Source: Deinandra increscens subsp. villosa (lineage: Eukaryota > Streptophyta > Magnoliopsida > Asterales > Asteraceae). Taken from it: 64,000 nucleotides of DNA. Shown piece after piece: positions 10,998 through 22,383 of this stretch (the first letter of the stretch is position 1; each line of letters starts with the position of its first letter). Location of the stretch: the NCBI GenBank assembly GCA_039602395.1, contig JBCNJP010000017.1, positions 86,813,160 to 86,877,159 of the forward strand, given 5' to 3'. The translations under genes and the position numbers were made by a program. Under the pieces are notes generated by a model. The model was not told the origin of the DNA. It saw nothing but the letters and a program-made list of their open reading frames with translations, and did no database searches.

Positions 10998-11178
10998 AGA
11001 ATTCTTGACGCGCAAAAATGCGTGTCATAAACAGACGACACTAAAAAAATTATAAATAACCTTTCTTTTGCTATTCAAAAAGGGCTTAGGTTCTGCTATT
11101 CAAAAAGGGCTTGCGGCGCAGCTTCTTGGCCGCTTGCCCCGTATGTCGAACTGAGTTGTAACAACCTTTCTTTTTATA

Positions 11179-11223
<45 letters not shown>

Positions 11224-11390
11224 CACAGACAACACCCTAAGATGACGTGCATAATGAGTGTCAATAATGGAGTGTCATGGATAGCGTGTCATGGTTCGCG
11301 CGTCAAGAACTTCTTGACACGCAATTTGCGCGTCAAGAAGCTTCTTGACCCCGGCTTCCTTGACGCGCAATGCACGTCAAGAAAGGCCTT
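10998..11390 (+). repeat. CACTA right subterminal repeats
   Basis: TTCTTGACGCGC, TTGACACGC and GCGCGTCAAGAAG-like motifs crowd 10998-11040 and 11240-11390, mirroring the left end in inverted orientation. Between them lie a short duplicated phrase, CTATTCAAAAAGGGCTT, and a long AT microsatellite at 11185-11222. Confidence 0.75.
11185..11222 (+). repeat. AT microsatellite
   Basis: About 19 AT dinucleotides inside the right end of the CACTA element. Confidence 0.95.
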
Positions 11391-11403
11391 TTTTCTAGTA
11401 GTG

Positions 11404-11923
11404 AATTATGCCACTAGAAGATTCAATTAGAAAATAGTGAAAGACTCCAAAGTTTTAAAAACAAATAAAAAGACCATTTTATTTACGCTTTTACCCTTTT
11501 CAAATAAAACACTCCTACCCTTTAACCCTAAGCCTGCCCTTTAAGACCTCATGATAAACATGTGACTTCTGGTGAGATCGGTGGAGGTTCGATTCTATAT
11601 CAAGCATATGCTCTCTATTTCATATTACCTTGGTACGAGTGTCCACCCCCAAAAATCTCTAACTCGAGTGACAAGTGACCACTTATGAGGTGTTTAAGTA
11701 AATATCTAAATAAATTTCTAAGCAGGCTTGTCATAAATAACTTACTTCAAACCTAAAAGGTTAAAATAAGTTAATGGAATAAAAATACGAAAAATAGAGG
11801 AGGTACAACTTTTAACAGCACAAGTCTTGACAAAACACAAGAATGGAAATTAGGGATGTGTCTAAGTCCACATATTATGAAGTTTTGCTTGAGGACAAAC
11901 AAAGGTTTGAGTGTGAGGATATT
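11404..11923 (+). mobile_element. Athila-like 3' internal end and polypurine tract
   Basis: The Athila-like sequence resumes after the AAT duplication. It ends with GCTTGAGGACAAACAAAGG and GTTTGAGTGTGAGGATATT, the characteristic purine-rich phrase preceding the 3' LTR of such elements. No reading frame is present. Confidence 0.7.
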
Positions 11924-13473
11924 TGATAAAAACTAAATTATACATATTTTTATTATCAAATTTACTCACTTATCTGGAATAAACCTAACTACTAACATCA
12001 AAACAAGTCGATTTTGTTTTCTTTTTAGTTTTCAGGTTTTCTAAGGCCAAAATACCAAAAGAAGCATAATCTTGCAGAAAAGTGAAGAAAATGCTAACTT
12101 TGGAAAGAACCAGCCTTAGCACGGTCCGTGCCCAGCCCGGCACGCCCCGTTCCTGACCGGAACAATCAGAATATTCGCCTGATTCGGCACAACCCCGTGC
12201 TTCTAATGACACACCATAGCCTCCTGACACGGCACGGCTTCTGCCCAACTTAACATAGCCCGTGCCTCTGATGACAAAAGATTTAACGATCAAGCTTTTG
12301 ACATGGCACGGCTTGTGCCCAATTCAACATGGCCCGTGGCTCTGACGAAGGAAGATTTGCGTATCAAAGTCACTGACACAACACGGCCCGTGCCAAGCAG
12401 GGCACGGCCCGTGCCAGGCAGGGCACAACCCGTGCTTGTCCAGACGTTTTGCCTATAAAAGGCAACCTCCACCACTTTTCAATTCGCTCAATTCTCATCA
12501 CCTCTCCCACTATTAGATTAGTCGAGCCACTTGGCGTCTTCGAGTCTTTAAGTATGTCAGAGTCTGTAAGAACTATAACCAGCATTAGTAAATGAAGGAA
12601 TTTTGTCTCTTAAATTTTTCGTTTACTACCTGGCACATCTTTAAGCTAATCAGCAATGATTAGTTCAACTCTTACACTTGATTGGAGGTAACCAAATTTT
12701 AATGAGTTTTCGAGTTGTCTTTATAACGATGTTTTAAGGTGTGTCTAATGACTTTATGAAAACCCTCTTTATTGAAAGTTTATTATTGATTTTCTGAACC
12801 AAACGTGCTCTTCGTATCACAGACCGTTTGGGGAGTCAAAATCCCAAAGGCCGGACTTGTGACACCCGGTCGGGGGACGATGCATGATCCGAAAGGTGAC
12901 TCGCGTCCCATGCTACATGATACGATCGAGGTACTTATTTCTATGTAGGCAAACTCGACTGACCACGCAGGTGCGGGCTGAAATTATTTGGTTGGGAATG
13001 AGGGTTGGTAATATTTTGTCACTTCACGGAAGCCGAGATGGTATGTGTTTGTGAACTTGATTCTGGTTATGTCGGACATACACATGCGGAGAGCTAGGCA
13101 TGAATGAAACGGACCAGAGTCCCTTAAAAGGGTCATTTCCATATAAAATAATCCAGCACGTAGGGTTGTTCCCCTGCTGGTTCATGACGGCGTGTCGAGT
13201 ACGGTAGGTCGCCGGTTTGAGGGGCACTGTAAGTACGTGGCACTATACCACTTTGTTTGTTTATCAGTAGCACCTTCCCACGACGTTTGTACTCCTCGTA
13301 GACGGTTGATCGTGGAGATGGTGAATCAGCCTAAGATTCCGAAAGGTGGCTGGTCTTCTGCTGATAAACCATCTTAAAGCAAAGTCATAAAGCAACAACT
13401 CGATTCAATTTAATGGTATGTTTCCCCAATCAATATTGACAATGAATACTTAAATCTCAAAACCCGTTTTTTA

Positions 13474-13526
<53 letters not shown>

Positions 13527-13793
13527 CTAACTTATTTTCTAAAAACCAAAAGATAGAGTCTTGTTAAACGTTAACAAAGGTGGAGTATTGGGAACTTTTA
13601 TTTTCCATTGTGTCCTGATCGACCCTGATTCAACTTACCACTACTATATTGTCCACAATGGGTTCACTTGCCCGTGTAACGTGGTGAAATGGTAGTTGTC
13701 AAGTAAATCAGGTATTATAAATTTAAAAGCTTCAAGTTGCTAAAAAGGTTAAAGAAAAACTGCCATATTTTTAGTACACCTCAGCACACGTCA
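11924..13793 (+). repeat. 3' LTR of the Athila-like element (1870 bp)
   Basis: Begins TGATAAAAAC and ends CACACGTCA. It matches 2278-4167 except for scattered, mostly transition differences and a much longer AT microsatellite (13476-13525, against a short one in the 5' copy). CACGGCCCGTGC-like motifs cluster at about 12115-12440. A TATA-like TATAAAAGG is near 12452. The bases GTTTG follow it. Confidence 0.85.
13476..13525 (+). repeat. AT microsatellite in the 3' LTR
   Basis: About 25 AT repeats. The matching position in the 5' LTR (near 3872-3899) has a shorter, interrupted tract, so this one expanded after insertion or the other one decayed. Confidence 0.95.
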
Positions 13794-14534
13794 GTTTGTG
13801 TTGTTGATTAGTTTTATTTTATCTTTGGTTCCACCATCGATTGCAAATGCATGTTTACGATTACATTAAACTGTTAGGTATTAATTCATTGTCTATGGGC
13901 TTTGTTTCATTGTTTTCTTCCATGCATCTCTTAACTTCTTAGCATGCATGTAAGGTGTTTGATGAAATGTTTTCTTCTTAATTCAAGTGGATATTACGAG
14001 CTTCTATAATTTTGTTGTTGTTACTTATTGCCATATGACAATACTTTAGAATTTACACTCTTATATAGAATCATAATCTTCATGTATCCACACGAATGTT
14101 CATTTAAGTTGCTAGATTTTAACCAAGAGTTTTTGGTTTCTATGTTTCTTATTCTACTGTCTAATTATGTTTTTATAGTTTTGGTTCTACTGTAGGGTTC
14201 TCTACATGTGCAGGTATGTATCCTTTGACTGATTTTGACAATTAGAAGGTGTACTTTATCTTGTTTTGGGTCTCAACTTTGTATATTATAAGGTGTATTT
14301 CATCTATTTTTTGGGATCTGAACTTTCTATAGAATGACAGATTCCTTTTATTTTTCCATTTATATTAAATCTTTATTTGGTTTTAAAAGATGTCATTAAG
14401 CATTTTACCCTTTTTGTTTTTCCATTGTTTCAAAATTGAAAACTATTCGTTGACATTAAAACTATATTTTAAGGTTGTTAAATTTAGAAATATATTGACA
14501 TTATAACTATGTTTCAAAATTGAAAACTACACTG
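13794..14534. other. AT-rich DNA with no recognised feature
   Basis: No convincing reading frame, LTR end or repeat is visible on either strand between the Athila-like 3' LTR and the fold-back element. Confidence 0.6.
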
Positions 14535-14543
14535 TAAAAAATA

Positions 14544-14824
14544 GGGTTATTGGCTTGAATTAATCCCAACTATCACTTATTGGCCGGGATCACTCCCAAC
14601 TAAAGAAATCACCACCGCCACCCCCAACTATGAACCTAATTTCTAACAACACTCCCTCATGCACATTTTATGACACGCTATGCACATTTTATGGCACGAT
14701 TTTTTAACGGAGGGAGTGTTGTCAGAAATTAGGTTCATAGTTGGGGGTGGCGGTGGTGATTTCTTTAGTTGGGAGTGATCCCGGCCAATAAGTGATAGTT
14801 GGGATTAATTCAAGCCAATAACCC
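14544..14824. mobile_element. Fold-back MITE with 9-bp target duplication
   Basis: The element begins GGGTTATTGGCTTG and ends CAAGCCAATAACCC. The two arms of about 115 bp are near-perfect inverted repeats. They surround a loop of about 50 bp that holds two copies of an ATGCACATTTTATG-like phrase. The 9-bp sequence TAAAAAATA flanks it on both sides (14535-14543 and 14825-14833). A 9-bp duplication points to the Mutator-like superfamily. Transcription would give a long hairpin RNA. It contains no gene. Confidence 0.9.
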
Positions 14825-14833
14825 TAAAAAATA

Positions 14834-15940
14834 TTGACATTAAAACTGGTACCGGATCATAGTGAGGTGCAAAATGTACTCCTCATTTTAATTGACATTA
14901 AAACCGCACTGTACAAAAATTTCTAAAACTTATACCGGCTCAAAATGAAAATGTTTTCTTCATGACGGGTCATAGGTACTTTTCAAGTAGATTGTTGTCC
15001 TTATTACTCAATAGATCCCAACCTTTAGCATTTCTATCTAAAGATTTTATGTGCATCCATATAAAGTCAAACTTCGATTCGTGCTTTTAGCTACCTGATG
15101 ACTTCTAGCATTAGTTTATGAATGCTTATTATTAATTAGGCACCTAAATGTCTGATGACCATGATTATCTAATACGTACAAGTATAACATTATTAGTCTT
15201 CTTCCTATTTAATGTTTTACGAATTTTCTTAGTGAACTTGGCTTGACATCAGAATGGTCTTCTCCATTCTACCTATGATTTATACTAGATATATATTAAT
15301 TAATTCATCTACGTACAGATTAGGTGTGACAAAATAATTAACTTTCTTCGATTGAAATGTTTAATTGGCCTTATACTAAAGCTTTTTATAGAATGGTTTA
15401 ATTCCTAATTTTCTATTTTATGGGTGTGTAAAGTTCTTTGGTTATCACTTTCTTTTCTAGGCCAGTCTTATTAATACTTTAATGTGTTAGGTGTACATGA
15501 GTCTAAACTTTATAAAAGTTCTACACTTCTAAATTTTCAACAACTTTTTGAAAGATTTTTTCTAGTTGTATTGTAATATTTTGTATATTTTCCTAAAAAA
15601 TCTTCACTGATTTTTAAAAGTGCACATTGACTTTCTTCAAAATCCATGAAAAATGACATGAAGACATACTAATTGTTAAGATTATCACTTAAAATGCATG
15701 AGAATTTTAAATCTTTAAACGTATTAACCTTTCATTTTATGGTCTATGTTTACAGATTATCACAGTTACAGGCTTTATTGCAGGTTCTATTCATTTTGTT
15801 CGTATATAACCGTAATAGTGACCTTCCTTTGTAGAATAGTTCCTCTCGTATTTCTTTTACTTATTGTCTGAAAGGAAATTCTATTTCCAAAACATTTTAT
15901 CATCAACCATTTACCCAACCTCATTGCAGAAAAAGACATC
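14834..15940. other. AT-rich DNA with no recognised feature
   Basis: No reading frame, terminal repeat or tandem array is apparent. It may be upstream sequence of the OB-fold pseudogene that begins near 15941. Confidence 0.5.
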
Positions 15941-17122
15941 ATGTCGATATACAGCATTTCTGACCTAAAGCCATATCGGAAAGCTCCCCCCTTGAATCTT
16001 CAAGTGATAAGGAAATACATCATTTAACAGAACCTCAAAGATGCAAGGAAACAGTTTTATATCCTTACATATCAGAACGTAAGCTGTTACTCGATCATTT
16101 TATTAACAGAACACATACATATGATTACTTTAAAGTCCTTGCCATTTTTTGTATAATCTTTCGCAGGGTAATGCAATAGAGGCTAGAGTAGACACAAGAT
16201 AAAAAAAAACTTGATTCACAGGTCCACCTCTATAACTGCTACAATGTGGATGGCTTTGTGGTGGACCCACCTCTAGCGTATGGAAAAGTTATACCTCAGC
16301 CTGCTACAATCCTCATCGGCGACAGAATCGTGTTTAAACCCATTCCAGACATGCCACTCCCAAAACACTTTTTCAGCTTTGTAACCCATGACGTTCTTGA
16401 GGACAAACTAAATAAACATGCTCTCCTAACAGACACCAACTCCTCATTTGGGAACTTTTATTCTACAAAATAAAGTTTATATAATGACAATAAGAACTCT
16501 TAACTCCACTTACGTATCTACTTCAGTTAATTCTCTTGAACTTAGTCTACAAAATAAAGTTTACATAATGTTACACAGAAGAATTGAAAACTGAAAATTT
16601 TCCTGTTAGAAATTAGATACTTTATCACCCTCAAATTACAACCTCAAACACTCCCTATGACTTATGTTCTATGCCACTTAATCGTAAATTATGACCAGGA
16701 CCTTAACTGTCTCACTAACTAAATTGAAAGTGCCAGTGCAATGTTAAAAAGAAAGAATAGCAATCTACTGAAGATGAGGGTCATTGATTTGAGGTAACAT
16801 GACCTTCAACCATCATGTTGTTACTCAAACTTCAATAAGAAAATAATTAATTTTGATATACAAAAACTTTAACCATCCCCGTTCACAAAGCAGCCAACAT
16901 CTGATAGAGATAACTCTTTGGGAGAAGATTGCCTACAAATATGTGAATGTTCTATCACTTGGAAAGGTTACTGATGTTTCATCCTTAACAGTTTCAGAAT
17001 ATGCAGGAACATTGATACACATGATCTTCCATAACCATTTACAATTGAACTTAAGGCCTCCCATATTATTTATTCTTCCTAAATTTGATGACTACAAAAA
17101 TAGGCAGGGCCAAAACTTTTAA
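15941..17122 (+). pseudogene. Replication protein A-like OB-fold pseudogene, N-terminal and middle exons
   Basis: Three exon-like blocks resemble the plant RPA 70-kDa-like OB-fold proteins, a large family of single-strand DNA binders whose members include Helitron-encoded RPA. Block one (15941-16078) starts MSIYSISDLKPYRKAPPLNL and contains an in-frame TAA. Block two (16167-16473) starts GNAIEARVDTR, is shifted in frame around an A-run, then reads VDGFVVDPPLAYGKVIPQPA through PKHFFSFVTHDVLEDKLNKH. Block three (about 16868-17122) holds LIEITLWEKIAYKYVNVLSL. The C-terminal block lies about 8.8 kb downstream, beyond several insertions. Whether this was a host gene or part of a Helitron cannot be decided here; I see no Helitron termini. 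Confidence 0.6.
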
Positions 17123-17667
17123 TGTTATGTGTTATCATATACAATGAATAATTCTATTTTTAATAAAATATGAGAGGAAAATAATACAAAATTAGATATT
17201 TAAAAAGTATAATTATGTAACTTATACTGATAAATTAAATAAAGCAAAGTCCAATAAAAGATTAAACAAAAAAAAAACAAATTGGATTAAAAGTCTTAAA
17301 CTCAATTTATTTGGTTTTAAATCCCTCACTTTAATTGATTTTCTCTTCTACCACATGAAGCACGTGAGTCGTATAATAATAATGATTGACTATTCCATGA
17401 AAAGGGCTTTAAATTTATAAACCTAAAATTATCAAAAGGATAATTCATGCACAAGCAAGTAAGTGTACCTATCGCTTACTAGTGTAGTATATATCCTATG
17501 GAATACAATCGGGTGTCGAACACTAGGAACACGTACTAACAAAATCAACGCAAATGTAAATAACATCAAATAACATAGAAGAATATTGGAAATGCAGATA
17601 ATATTAAAAGCATCATCTGGATTTCGAATCCCCTTGCTACAATTACCAATCATGAATAAATGCGTAT
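17123..17667 (-). other. AT-rich DNA and possible antisense LTR segment
   Basis: From about 17447 the sequence (TGCACAAGCAAGTAAGTGTACC and GGTGTCGAACACTAGGAACAC) has the look of the distal end of a gypsy-type LTR read on the minus strand. The same unit seems to continue at 20361-20430 and 22384-23460 after two insertions are removed. Its ends and target duplication could not be established. Confidence 0.35.
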
Positions 17668-18116
17668 TGTCACGCCTCATTTAAATTCAAGTCTCAAGCC
17701 TCGGGATTCCGGAATATTCTAATCATATCCACATCCTTTGAGTTAAGGGAAAATCTAGATAAATCCATGAAAATATCATGGATATTAAGGATAAAGAATC
17801 TAGATTATACGTATGTAAATATCTAGATAATTTGTTTAGAATTCTCTAGATTAGGGAATAATCTAGAATAATCAAGATTATTCTTAGGACTAGTATAAAT
17901 AGGTGGGAGGTAGTCATTTGCACCTCACCTCACAAACTTGTATCCAAAGCTTTCACTTGTAAAGCACTCTCTTGTAATAAAAGTGTTCCTTTGTGTAAAA
18001 CAATCTTGTATTTCACTTTCTTAGTCGTTTGAATCATCGTTCTCAAATTCGGTTGAAGGCTGATCTTAGAAGGTGTCTAAGAGCCGCACGTGAGTTAAAA
18101 TAATTACTCCGTGACA
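17668..18116 (+). repeat. 5' LTR of the gag-protease element (449 bp)
   Basis: Starts TGTCACG and ends CGTGACA, a perfect inverted pair. A probable TATA box (AGTATAAATAGG) lies near 17892 and a possible polyadenylation signal (AATAAAA) near 17978. It is almost identical to 19917-20360, which suggests a recent insertion. Confidence 0.9.
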
Positions 18117-18118
18117 GT

Positions 18119-18130
18119 TGGTATCAGAGC
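18119..18130 (+). other. Primer binding site, initiator Met tRNA
   Basis: TGGTATCAGAGC starts 3 bp after the LTR end. Confidence 0.9.
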
Positions 18131-18147
18131 AACGTCGATTCATTGGG

Positions 18148-19929
18148 ATGGAGACTGATTCGAACAAGGTTGTAAACACAAACATTGGTGGAGGTGATGA
18201 TAATCGTGGTCGGGATACCACTACTCCTCATGGAAGCAAAAAAGGTCGAGGCTTATCCAAGGATAGGACCTTGGAAAAACGTGTCACTGATATGGAAACC
18301 GCAATGGTCGAAATCAGGACTCAAGTCGACATGTGTTTCCAATATTTGGATACGTTGGAAGCTGATTTTGTCGAACTACGAGATGGGTTAAAAGCTGCCG
18401 TTGAGCTGCTACGTGGTGAGGTCAAAATTCTGATCGGTAATGCAATTAAGGATGCCATTAGAGAGGTAAGTGTAAAACTATACAAAGACATTGATGATAT
18501 GTCCGCTGACATGCATCAAAGTCTTCTTGGCTTGGAAGCCAAAATCAACGACCATTGTAAATCAATGGTCACCAGTGGTGCAAGCATCGTAAACATTGCA
18601 CAAAGGATCGACATCCCAAAGCCTACTCCATTCGAAGGTAAACGAGAAGCCAGGGTTGTAGATAACTTCTTATGGGAGATGGGACGCTACTTCAATGGCG
18701 TAGACATTAAGGATGATACCACAAAGATCAACACGGCCACACAATACTTGAACGATACCGCGACACTATGGTGGCGTCGTAAGGAAGTAGATATTGAATG
18801 AGGTACGTGCATCCTTCAAACTTGGGCTGATTTTGTCAAGGAAATAAAGAAACAATTTTATCCGGTCAATGCTGAACATGAAGCTAGAAGTCGTTTACGA
18901 AAGCTCAAGCAAACCGGAACCATAAAAGATTATGTGAAGGAATTCACAATGCTTGTCCAAGAGATCCCAGATCTTACGGACAAGGACTCTCTCTTCTATT
19001 TCCTTGACGGCCTACAATCATGGGCTAAAATTGAATTGGAGCGACGAAACGTTCAAGATCTTGCTTCGGCCATTGTCGTGGCCGAAAGCTTGATTGATCT
19101 TAAAGAGAAACGACCATACAAGCCCATGAATGACGAAAGTGATGACGAAAAAGGTGGGGGAGAAAAACCCATCAAGAATAATCAATTCCGGAAAGATGAT
19201 ACCCGGAAATCAACAAGCTATCACGGCAAAGAGAAATCCGTAAATAAAGGATGTTTCCTTTGTGATGGGCCACACAATGTTCGAGATTGCCCAAAGAAAT
19301 CAAGGTTAACAGCCTTGATAAAGACCGATGAAGAATCCCATAAAACCGATGAGGTTCGCTTAGGAGCAATGCAACTTCAAGTCCTTAATGCCTTAAATGT
19401 ATGTGAAAGAAAGCCCTTAAAGATGGTCGAGGGCAAGGCAAATATGGGCAACAATACGAACACGAAGAGGAATGGACTTCGGTTCGTAAACATTGAGGTA
19501 AATGGTCAACTTGCAAGGGCATTAGTTGACACCGGAGCAAGTCATAACTTCATCACTAAAGATGAAGCTAAACGACTCGGCTTAAGGATCACCACAACAG
19601 ACGGACTACTAAAAGCCACCAACGGAAATGCTAAGCCAATCGAAGGGATGTCATGGAGCAATAAGACCAAGATTGGAACATGGCAAGGCAAGTTAGATTT
19701 CTCAGTCATACCTTTAGACGACTACAAGATCGTGCTCGGGATGGAATTTTTCAGAAAAGCCAAAGCCGTTCCAGCAACATTTATAAACACTTTATACATT
19801 ATCAAAGGTGATCAAATATATACCGCACCTATGGAGGTGGATACAAGGCGACGGGAAAAGACTGTATTTGAGACCAGGACGAGGAGTCACACAAGAGACA
19901 CGACGAGGACGTCGTGGATTCTCATTTAA
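18148..19929 (+). pseudogene. Gag-protease polyprotein, one in-frame stop
   Basis: A single frame of about 590 codons starts at ATG 18148, the first ATG after the primer site. It is interrupted only by TGA at 18799-18801; the frame on both sides is the same. The first part has a coiled-coil-like stretch (about residues 45-125) and the start of the gag capsid domain, ending LWWRRKEVDIE before the stop. Downstream the capsid continues through IKKQFYP and DYVKEFTMLVQEIPDL. Then comes a zinc knuckle CFLCDGPHNVRDC and an aspartic protease motif ALVDTGASHNF with the later IVLGMEFF. In this family an Arg or similar residue is usual at the stop position, so a CGA to TGA change is likely. No polymerase follows; the frame ends inside the 3' LTR. 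Confidence 0.85.
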
Positions 19930-20360
19930 ATTCAAGTCTCAAGCCTCGGGATTCCGGAATATTCTAATCATATCCACATCCTTTGAGTTAAGGGAAAATC
20001 TAGATAAATCCATGAAAATATCATGATATTAAGGATAAAGAATCTAGATTATACTTATGTAAATATCTAGATAATTTGTTTAGAATTCTCTAGATTAGGG
20101 AATAATCTAGAATAACCAAGATTATTCTTAGGACTAGTATAAATAGGTGGGAGGTAGTCATTTGCACCTCACCTCACAAACTTGTATCCAAAGCTTTCAC
20201 TTGTTAAGCACTCTCTTGTAATAAAAGTGTTCCTTTGTGTAAAACAATCTTGTGTTTCACTTTCTTAGTCGTTTGAATCATCATTCTCAAATTCGGTTGA
20301 AGGCTGATCTTAGAAGGTGTCTAAGAGCCGCACGTGAGTTAAAATAATTACTCCGTGACA
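19917..20360 (+). repeat. 3' LTR of the gag-protease element
   Basis: Matches 17668-18116 from CTCATTTAAATTC onward with very few differences, and ends CGTGACA. Its first bases (TGGATT) differ from the 5' copy (TGTCACGC), so the left edge is the less certain boundary. It is preceded by GACGAGGACGTCG, the likely plus-strand primer. Confidence 0.8.
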
Positions 20361-20430
20361 GTATGCTCACTTTTCCTAAGGATAACAAAGCCAATCGCTA
20401 CATTCAACCTAGTTCTATTAAACCAGCTAT

Positions 20431-22383
20431 TGATGTGTGGCATCATGTACATAAATATATAAATAAAATCCCTTCATTTATTTGGTTTTTAATTAAGAAC
20501 TATTAAGTTTTGGTGCTTAAATATTTATATTTGAATTTTAGATGATTCGGTGAAACTTTGGTTATTATTTGATAAATATTTAAAGTTCACATTTAATTTG
20601 GTTTTTAATTCAGAAAACTTTGCAAGTTAGAATTTTAATTGATAAATTATTAAAAATATGGTGCTTAATTTTTTTTAATTGTGACTTTTAGGTTTTTAGT
20701 TTGTGCGTGGTGAATTTAGAAGAAAAACATAATTTATGGAAGTTGATTCGGAGCTCGGTTGCTAAAGCTATGAAAGAAATAGAAAGAAAAAAATAAAAAT
20801 AAAAAATAAAAAATAAAGAGCAAGCCCAACAGCTAGCTCAGGCCCAATCCAGAAGCAGCCGATCACCGAGAACCTGAGCCTGGCTCAACGCAGTAGCAGC
20901 CCAGGCAGCACAGCAGCCACTGCGAAAAAAAGAAAGAAAATCCGGTGGAGCCCAGGGATCGATGCCCTGACCTCTACGTTAGCAGCATGCGCAACAGACC
21001 ATTAGGACAGCAGCTCCTGATGATTTATTTTCCGGATAGACACTCTTTTATCTTGTTCCTGTCGCGACCAATTTCCCACCAGATCGCGACCTGATGTCAT
21101 TTTAACCTATTTTTCACGTATAAAAACCACAGGGGCCGTCATTTCACAAGGACACCCCCCATAAACCTCAAAAAACCCTAAAAATCATCTCCAAGATCCA
21201 TAACTTTGAAGAAAGGTTCGGGATTCAAGATTTGAGCTTTTGGATTAAGAAATTGGAGATCTACACATTCTTGGTTCTCATATTCATCTAGAGGCTTGAT
21301 TTTCTTCCCTTTTCATTGTAAATCTCAGATTATGAACATGTTAAAGATTGGATTTTTAGTTGTTTTGATGATGTTTAGTGGCTAGATCTCATATTGTCAC
21401 TTGGATTTGATGAATATGAGCATGATTTGACTTTATTGTTTGACTTTTCAATGTGATATGATGAAATAGCATATTGATTCTGATTTGGATCTCTTGAATG
21501 ATCATATATGCTTGATTAGCCTCTGTTAGATTCATATGATGTGGGAAATTTGATATAGATTGAAGAACTTCAACTAGTTGTTTGATTTCTCATTGTTAAA
21601 CTTTGACTTTTTTTGAGTTTTAGCTTAATGCATGATCCGATGACCATCTACATGATTATATGATTATGATTTGGGGCTGATTCTGCTTATATTTGTGTTT
21701 AAATTGAGTTGACCGATTCGTTTAGCACATTAGGTGGTTATTAGGCATTGTATGACTAGTTAGAACACTTATGACCGTAAGGTTTTGACTTTTTAATTTG
21801 TGTTTAGCATTGCCTAAGTTCTTGGGGTTTCAAATCAGAATTAGTCACGTTTAGGACCTACTTAGAGAGGCCTTTCTAGTGTAGTTCCTTTTGTGTGTGT
21901 TTGGTTAGCTTCGACCGAAGCGACTAGGCAATTAGGCGGTTTCATCTAGTTTACTACCTGGACGTTTATTTGGGATTGCCTTAGTAATTAAGATGTGTCT
22001 ATAGTATTTTTTGCCTTGGTTATCATCATTTGGGGTAGTTATCACATTGATTAGTCAGACTTGAGGTGAGATTCAGGCTCAAAGGATTCTTATCCGGGTG
22101 ATACTTTTCTTATATTGTTATTCCGTTTCGTGTGCTGTGTTTGCTTGCTTAGTTGTTTCTTCCAGTTCTCTGTTTGTTTTCATCATTAGCTCTAAATCTA
22201 TTTTAGGTTAAATATTATCAAAGTTCGTATATCGAGAGCCTAATTTACGCGTCCTCAGATTGATACCCGATATTTACCGATACTATGTTGCATTCGATGA
22301 GTATACTTGCTCAGAGCGTGTAGTAGTCACTAGGGATTTATCATTTAACTTGACTTGTTTTTTAGACTACATCTTACGCATCA
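20431..22383 (+). mobile_element. Probable solo LTR, gypsy/Athila-like (1953 bp)
   Basis: Begins TGATGTG and ends CGCATCA, an imperfect inverted pair. It is flanked by CTAT on both sides (GCTAT at 20426-20430, ACTAT at 22384-22388; four of five bases agree). Inside is a CA-rich leader-like part near 21130-21330 and a distal part with ATCGAGAGCC...CGTCCTCAGATTG, like the promoter-distal end of gypsy LTRs. No primer site or coding sequence adjoins it, as expected for a solo LTR left by recombination. Confidence 0.55.

Larger units (their letters stand above)
7978..11403 (+). mobile_element. Non-autonomous CACTA transposon carrying host gene fragments
   Basis: The element begins CACTACTACAAAAA and ends TTTTTTCTAGTAGTG, inverted ends of the CACTA (EnSpm) superfamily. 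It is flanked by the 3-bp duplication AAT (7975-7977 and 11404-11406), the length expected for this group. Both subterminal regions are filled with TTGAC(A/G)CGC-like motifs in both orientations. No transposase frame is present. Instead the interior holds intron-containing pieces of ORC6, a fragment of HGH1 and other exon-like segments. This is a gene-capturing, non-autonomous element that would depend on a transposase supplied in trans. Confidence 0.9.
2278..13793 (+). mobile_element. Athila/Tat-like Ty3/gypsy derivative without pol (LARD-like)
   Basis: Two long, clearly homologous LTRs (about 1.9 kb) flank an internal region that starts with an Asp-tRNA type primer site. It ends with the phrase GCTTGAGGACAAAC...GTTTGAGTGTGAGGATATT, typical of the 3' end of Athila-like elements. 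Inside I can read only an Athila ORF1-like remnant; no protease, reverse transcriptase or integrase motif is visible. A CACTA transposon (7978-11403) is nested in the 3' half. Without that insertion the element would be about 8.1 kb. Its 5' LTR has lost its first bases, so the target duplication cannot be confirmed; GTTTG follows the 3' LTR. The class assignment rests on the primer site and ends, not on pol. Confidence 0.75.
17668..20360 (+). mobile_element. Gag-protease-only LTR retrotransposon (TR-GAG-like)
   Basis: Two LTRs of about 445 bp flank a 1.8-kb interior that holds one gag-protease reading frame and nothing else. The coding frame runs straight into the 3' LTR, with no room for reverse transcriptase or integrase. 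The 4-bp sequence GTAT lies on both sides (17664-17667 and 20361-20364) as a probable target duplication. The gag and protease resemble Ty3/gypsy. The element must rely on enzymes from another element. It is shorter than an autonomous gypsy element (usually over 5 kb) and fits published short gag-bearing terminal-repeat elements. Confidence 0.85.
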
